Assembly: GCA_964579305.1 (NCBI GenBank)
Contig: CAZOGY010000013.1
Location: forward strand, 1 to 44,950
Source of the DNA: JBCBWG01 sp964579305
Lineage (GTDB): Bacteria > Pseudomonadota > Alphaproteobacteria > Rhizobiales > Hyphomicrobiaceae
Direction: 5' to 3'
DNA: 44,950 nucleotides
Of this stretch, positions 41,923 through 44,950 are shown piece after piece. The notes beneath the pieces were generated by a model. That model did not search any database and had not been told where the DNA came from. It saw only the letters and a program-made list of their open reading frames with translations. Made by a program: the position numbers and the translations under genes. Position 1 is the first letter of the stretch. Every line of letters begins with the position of its first letter.

Positions 41923-42267
41923 ATGCCTAGAAAACTGACCTCTGCTTTCGTGATGGTGGGGCTTGCTTTGTATGGTGCCGGGCTCACGCATGCACCGGCT
42001 CAAGCCGCAACCGTGTCGAATGGCGACAGCCGGACCTACGACGTCACGTTCGTGACGAAATCGGGTTCCCGCAAAGAGACGATCGCATCCGGCGCGCGGC
42101 TGACTGGCGTCTGCCGCGAAGGTTGCGTCATGCGGATCGAGGGCTTGAAGGACGCGGAGTGGTCGCTAGAGGGCGATGAGCGCGTGACCATCGAGGATGG
42201 CCTCGTCTTCTACGATGGCTCCGAAGCGGATGCGGCGCCGGCCGACGGGAATTCGCAGAACAACTGA
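41923..42267 (+). CDS. Small exported protein, unknown function
   Basis: A 114-residue protein with a signal peptide ending APAQA (~28). The mature domain is short and beta-rich (YDVTFVTKSGSRKETIASGA, LTGVCREGCVMRIEGL, ERVTIEDGLVFYDG) with one CREGC cysteine pair and an acidic tail. I do not recognise a family. AAAGGAG lies ~10 nt before the ATG. It follows ggt by 30 bp, likely in the same transcript. Its 3' end overlaps the 3' end of lipB on the other strand by 58 bp. Confidence 0.82.
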   Translation: MPRKLTSAFVMVGLALYGAGLTHAPAQAATVSNGDSRTYDVTFVTKSGSRKETIASGARLTGVCREGCVMRIEGLKDAEWSLEGDERVTIEDGLVFYDGSEADAAPADGNSQNN

Positions 42268-42968
42268 CCGGTGTCGACCGTCGTTGCGGTGAATGTCTGC
42301 TCAAACTGTCGGCGCAGTTCTTGATCAAAAGCGTCCATGCCGACGGCACAGCCCAGGGCTTGCAGGCTGGTCACGCCATGATCCGCAATCCCACACGGTA
42401 CGATGCCCTCAAAGTGGCTGAGATCCGGGGCCACATTGATAGCCACGCCGTGAAAGCTGATCCAGCGACGCAGCCTTATGCCAACGGCGGCGATCTTATC
42501 ATCAGTCCGCCCATCTGCGCGCGGCGCCCAAACGCCAACGCGCCCCTCACGCACAACGGCATGCACGCCAAAGGCGCTGAGCGTGGCGATGACCCACGCT
42601 TCCAGCCCCGCGACAAACCCGCGAACGTCCCCCGAACGCCGCGCTTTGACGTCGAGCATTGCGTAAGCCACGCGCTGCCCGGGACCATGGTAGGTGTATT
42701 GCCCCCCGCGACCTGTCTCATGCACCGGAAATCTGTCCGGTGCGATCAGGTCTTGCGGCCGTGCGCTTGTCCCCGCAGTGTAAACAGGGGGGTGTTCGAC
42801 AAGCCAAACAGCCTCTCGGGCCGTGCCGTCATGGATGGCTGCGACCCGAGCCTCCATCGCCGAAACCGCGGCCGCGTAAGGCACCAGCCCAGGTGCACGT
42901 GACCACTCGACCGGTTTGGATGCCGGTAAAGAGCGACGTTCGGGTGTGGTCGTTGAGGTGATCGTCAT
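42210..42968 (-). CDS. lipB: Octanoyl-[acyl-carrier-protein]:protein N-octanoyltransferase
   Basis: A 252-residue enzyme moving octanoyl groups from ACP to the lipoyl domains of 2-oxoacid dehydrogenases and GcvH, the first step of lipoate assembly. The signature GRGGQYTYHGPGQRVAY covers ~86-102. The catalytic lysine Lys158 is in DDKIAAVGIRLRRWISFHG and the catalytic Cys192 in GIVPCGIADHGVTSL. ATG 42968 is chosen over 43010. It is convergent with the small exported protein gene and overlaps its end. The tRNA-Leu gene is divergent, ~100 bp away. Confidence 0.96.
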   Translation of the reverse strand: MTITSTTTPERRSLPASKPVEWSRAPGLVPYAAAVSAMEARVAAIHDGTAREAVWLVEHPPVYTAGTSARPQDLIAPDRFPVHETGRGGQYTYHGPGQRVAYAMLDVKARRSGDVRGFVAGLEAWVIATLSAFGVHAVVREGRVGVWAPRADGRTDDKIAAVGIRLRRWISFHGVAINVAPDLSHFEGIVPCGIADHGVTSLQALGCAVGMDAFDQELRRQFEQTFTATTVDTGQLFCEFPSAGAASASEPS

Positions 42969-42998
42969 ATTTGCCAAGGATAGTGATCGCAGGGGCGC

Positions 42999-43027
42999 TT
43001 GCAATCGCATGCTTCGGTTGCTAGGTC
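42999..43027 (+). promoter_or_regulatory. Possible promoter of tRNA-Leu
   Basis: TTGCAA (42999-43004) and TAGGTC (43022-43027) are spaced by 17 bp, about 40 bp before the mature tRNA 5' end. The -10 is a weak match. Confidence 0.3.
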
Positions 43028-43065
43028 AGCGCTCTCGGCAAGCCTTGTGGTCTTCGCCGTTGGAT

Positions 43066-43150
43066 GCGCTCGTGGCGGAATTGGTAGACGCGCTACGTTG
43101 AGGTCGTAGTGGGGAGACCCGTGGAAGTTCGAATCTTCTCGAGCGCACCA
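43066..43150 (+). tRNA. tRNA-Leu(GAG)
   Basis: The full class II cloverleaf is visible. The acceptor stem is GCGCTCG (43066-43072) with CGAGCGC (43140-43146). The D-arm holds GGCGGAATTGGTAGACGC. The anticodon stem CTACG/CGTAG has loop TTGAGGT, giving anticodon GAG. A long variable arm (GGGAGACCC), T-arm GGAAG-TTCGAAT-CTTCT and encoded CCA end complete it. It reads CUC/CUU codons. No integrase is near, so nothing marks it as an attachment site. Confidence 0.97.
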
Positions 43151-43175
43151 TTTCACTATTTTTTTGAATTCCTTA

Positions 43176-43198
43176 AGCCCGTCGCGGGCTGAATTTTT
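43176..43198 (+). terminator. Terminator after tRNA-Leu
   Basis: AGCCCG (43176-43181) and CGGGCT (43185-43190) form a 6-bp stem with loop TCG, followed by GAATTTTT. A run of seven or more T at about 43159-43165 may also aid termination. Confidence 0.65.
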
Positions 43199-43380
43199 CA
43201 GCCTTCACCATGTCGCTGAGTTGACGACCCAAACAAGCATAAAGCCGTCGCGGGCGAGATCACGCGCGCAACCCATTCGTTGTGGCCAAGCGGCATCAGC
43301 ACTGCTGCCACTTTGCAGCTATTTTCAGCGCAGCCCATGGACTTTGTATTGGCGCGCCATGCGCCCTGGACGCCGCCCGC

Positions 43381-44790
43381 ATGCTTTTCAATTCTCAACT
43401 CTTCCTGTTGGTGTTCCTGCCCCTTGTCTGTGCTGCCTATTGGCTCCTTGCCAGACGACTGCCGTCAGGCCACCCGATCTTCCGGGCTTTGTTGCTGACC
43501 GCATCTTTGGTGTTTTACGCCTATTTTGATATCCGGCTGCTGCCACTTCTGCTTGCCTCGATCGTCATCAATTACCTTGCAACCAACGCAATTGCGGCCG
43601 GTGGCGCTGACCGGCGCACGATCCTGGTTGGAACAATCGCGCTGAACCTGTTGGTGCTTGCCGGATTTAAATACTTCAACTTTTTTGCCGAAACGCTGTT
43701 GACGCTTGCAGGTCAGGACCATCGACCTTTTGATATTGTTTTGCCGCTCGCCATTTCGTTTTTCACATTCCAGCAGATCTCAGCCCTTGTCGATGCCTGG
43801 CACCGCCGGCTCGCGCCGCGCTCGTTTCTCGACTACGCATTGTTTGTCGCTTTCTTTCCGCAATTGATCGCTGGGCCCATCGTGCGCCACAACGAACTTG
43901 TCCCGCAGCTTCAGGCGATGCCGAAACGGGATGGGCTGGCAACGGCGATAGCAAACGGCCAGCTTTTGCTGACCTGTGGCCTGATCAAAAAAGTGCTTAT
44001 TGCCGACCAGCTTGCGCGCCTTGCAGACCCGTTATTTGCAGCTTCCCTACAAAATACCTTGAGCACCGCCGACGCTTGGGTCGCCACCCTCGCGTTTGGG
44101 TTTCAGATATATTTTGATTTCTCCGGGTATTCTGACATGGCGATCGGACTTGCGCTTTTGTTTGGCGTGACGTTGCCGATCAACTTTAATGCCCCCTATC
44201 GCGCGCACTCGATCCGTGACTTTTGGCGACGTTGGCACATAACATTATCAACGTTCCTGCGCGATTTTCTCTACATCCCTCTGGGTGGCAACCGGCATGG
44301 TGCGTATTGGCGGACGATCGCGCTGATGGTCACGATGTTGCTTGGAGGACTTTGGCACGGTGCTGCCTGGACCTTCGTTCTGTGGGGCGGGCTGCACGGC
44401 CTCGCGCTGGCGGTCAACCATGCCTGGTCCGGGTTGGCTCTGGGAATGCCGCGGCTATTGAGCTGGGCGCTCACCTTCACATTTGTCATGCTGGCTTTTG
44501 TAGTCTTTCGCGCTGAAAGCATGGCATCGGCCCAAAACATCGTGGCGCCAGCCCTCATGCTGGAATGGGCCACGTCGGATTGGTTGAAGATGACAGCCAA
44601 TCCTGCACTTGTGATTTGGATCCCAATTGCCTTCGGCACGGCGCTGTTCCTGCCCGAACCGCACCGCCTTCTGGCGCAAACGTGGTGGCGGACGCAACTC
44701 GGCGCGGTGATTTTGGGTCTCGTGTTTGCTGCGATCGCCGTAGGCCTGGGCGGACAAACGGCGCAGGAGTTTATTTATTTCCAATTCTAG
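43381..44790 (+). CDS. MBOAT-family membrane O-acyltransferase (AlgI/DltB-like)
   Basis: A 469-residue polytopic membrane protein of the family that carries acyl groups across the membrane onto polysaccharides or peptidoglycan. ATG 43381 gives the usual start MLFNSQLFLLVFLPLV. Conserved blocks are FFPQLIAGPIVRHNELVPQL (~158-177), FQIYFDFSGYSDMAIGLALL, NFNAPYRAHSIRDFWRRWHI with His286, and GGLWHGAAW with the catalytic His326. The AlgI-type enzymes usually work with a periplasmic SGNH/AlgX/AlgJ-like acetyltransferase; none is seen before the window ends. The stop codon is one base before repeat A copy 2. Confidence 0.94.
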   Translation: MLFNSQLFLLVFLPLVCAAYWLLARRLPSGHPIFRALLLTASLVFYAYFDIRLLPLLLASIVINYLATNAIAAGGADRRTILVGTIALNLLVLAGFKYFNFFAETLLTLAGQDHRPFDIVLPLAISFFTFQQISALVDAWHRRLAPRSFLDYALFVAFFPQLIAGPIVRHNELVPQLQAMPKRDGLATAIANGQLLLTCGLIKKVLIADQLARLADPLFAASLQNTLSTADAWVATLAFGFQIYFDFSGYSDMAIGLALLFGVTLPINFNAPYRAHSIRDFWRRWHITLSTFLRDFLYIPLGGNRHGAYWRTIALMVTMLLGGLWHGAAWTFVLWGGLHGLALAVNHAWSGLALGMPRLLSWALTFTFVMLAFVVFRAESMASAQNIVAPALMLEWATSDWLKMTANPALVIWIPIAFGTALFLPEPHRLLAQTWWRTQLGAVILGLVFAAIAVGLGGQTAQEFIYFQF

Positions 44791-44791
44791 T

Positions 44792-44947
44792 GTTGCGTCA
44801 TTGACGTTTACCTCTCGGTTGCGGCGGGGTCAGCGCGCAAACGTGAATGACAAAAGCAACGCCAGAAACACAGACTTGCTCGTGCCCCTTAAGTTTCAGA
44901 CATTTGCTCTGAACCCATAGTCGGCTGGTGGCAAACGTCTGAAACGG
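44792..44947 (+). repeat. Repeat A, copy 2 (~156 bp)
   Basis: This copy matches 5481-5635 in the same orientation (about 85% by eye). Its stems are GTTGC...TCATTGACGTTT with AAACGTGAATGA...GCAAC, and GTTTCAGACATTTGC with GCAAACGTCTGAAAC (14 of 15 pairs). It begins one base after the MBOAT stop codon. The window ends directly after it, so whether repeat B follows, as at copy 1, cannot be seen. Confidence 0.85.
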
Positions 44948-44950
44948 GTC

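Noticed and set aside
43066..43150. tRNA-Leu as integration site of a genomic island
   Set aside because: No integrase, no direct repeat of the tRNA 3' end and no compositional break seen nearby.
1..44950. CRISPR arrays, prophage, insertion sequences and restriction or other defence clusters
   Set aside because: No spaced direct-repeat array, transposase, integrase, capsid or nuclease-system genes were seen on either strand; the caspase and PIN-like genes stand alone without defence partners.

Overview
The window is GC-rich, densely coded bacterial chromosome and reads as Alphaproteobacteria, most likely Hyphomicrobiales (Rhizobiales). The strongest clue is the block PepSY protein, FeuPQ-like two-component pair, ccmI-ccmE-ccmF-ccmH (cycHJKL in rhizobia), degP, a second two-component pair and glnE, an order I associate with rhizobial relatives. 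A PccA/PccB propionyl-CoA carboxylase and short palindromic intergenic repeats of the rhizobial kind fit this. There is no integrase, transposase, phage gene or CRISPR array; apart from the small repeats the region looks like stable chromosome.

Layout. 1-5.5 kb: 3' part of gatB, a secreted WD40-caspase protein (minus), a VOC/glyoxalase-fold protein and a PepSY protein. 5.5-20.1 kb: a composite repeat, FeuPQ-like regulator and kinase, cytochrome c maturation genes, periplasmic protease DegP, a second OmpR-type pair and glnE. 20.2-23.1 kb: a four-gene module of a His-rich six-EF-hand secreted protein, an ECF sigma factor, a membrane protein placed like an anti-sigma factor and a CnrX/CpxP-like periplasmic metal sensor. 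23.3-30.7 kb (minus): a HisKA protein with a decayed ATPase domain, pepN, a CoA-transferase/beta-hydroxyacid dehydrogenase pair, DUF1810 and an SDR. 30.9-39.6 kb: pccB, a PIN-like protein lacking most catalytic acids, an ABM monooxygenase, an Old Yellow Enzyme, a cold-shock protein, a small secreted protein, an internally duplicated unknown protein and pccA. 39.7-44.9 kb: gamma-glutamyl cyclotransferase and transferase, a secreted unknown, lipB, tRNA-Leu(GAG) and an AlgI-like MBOAT acyltransferase.

How the parts fit. Much of the first half concerns the cell envelope: periplasmic sensing (PepSY-FeuPQ-like, second pair, metal sensor/sigma module), periplasmic protein quality control (DegP) and periplasmic cytochrome c assembly (Ccm). 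The second half is mainly carbon, CoA and glutathione metabolism.

The best candidate for an under-described system is the EF-hand/ECF sigma/anti-sigma/metal-sensor module, which also has a perfect 13-bp inverted repeat over the candidate sigma start codon. Two other notable signals are a ~155-bp hairpin repeat that begins one base after the stop codon at both of its copies 39 kb apart, and a shorter repeat with inverted ends present as two full copies and one internally deleted copy.
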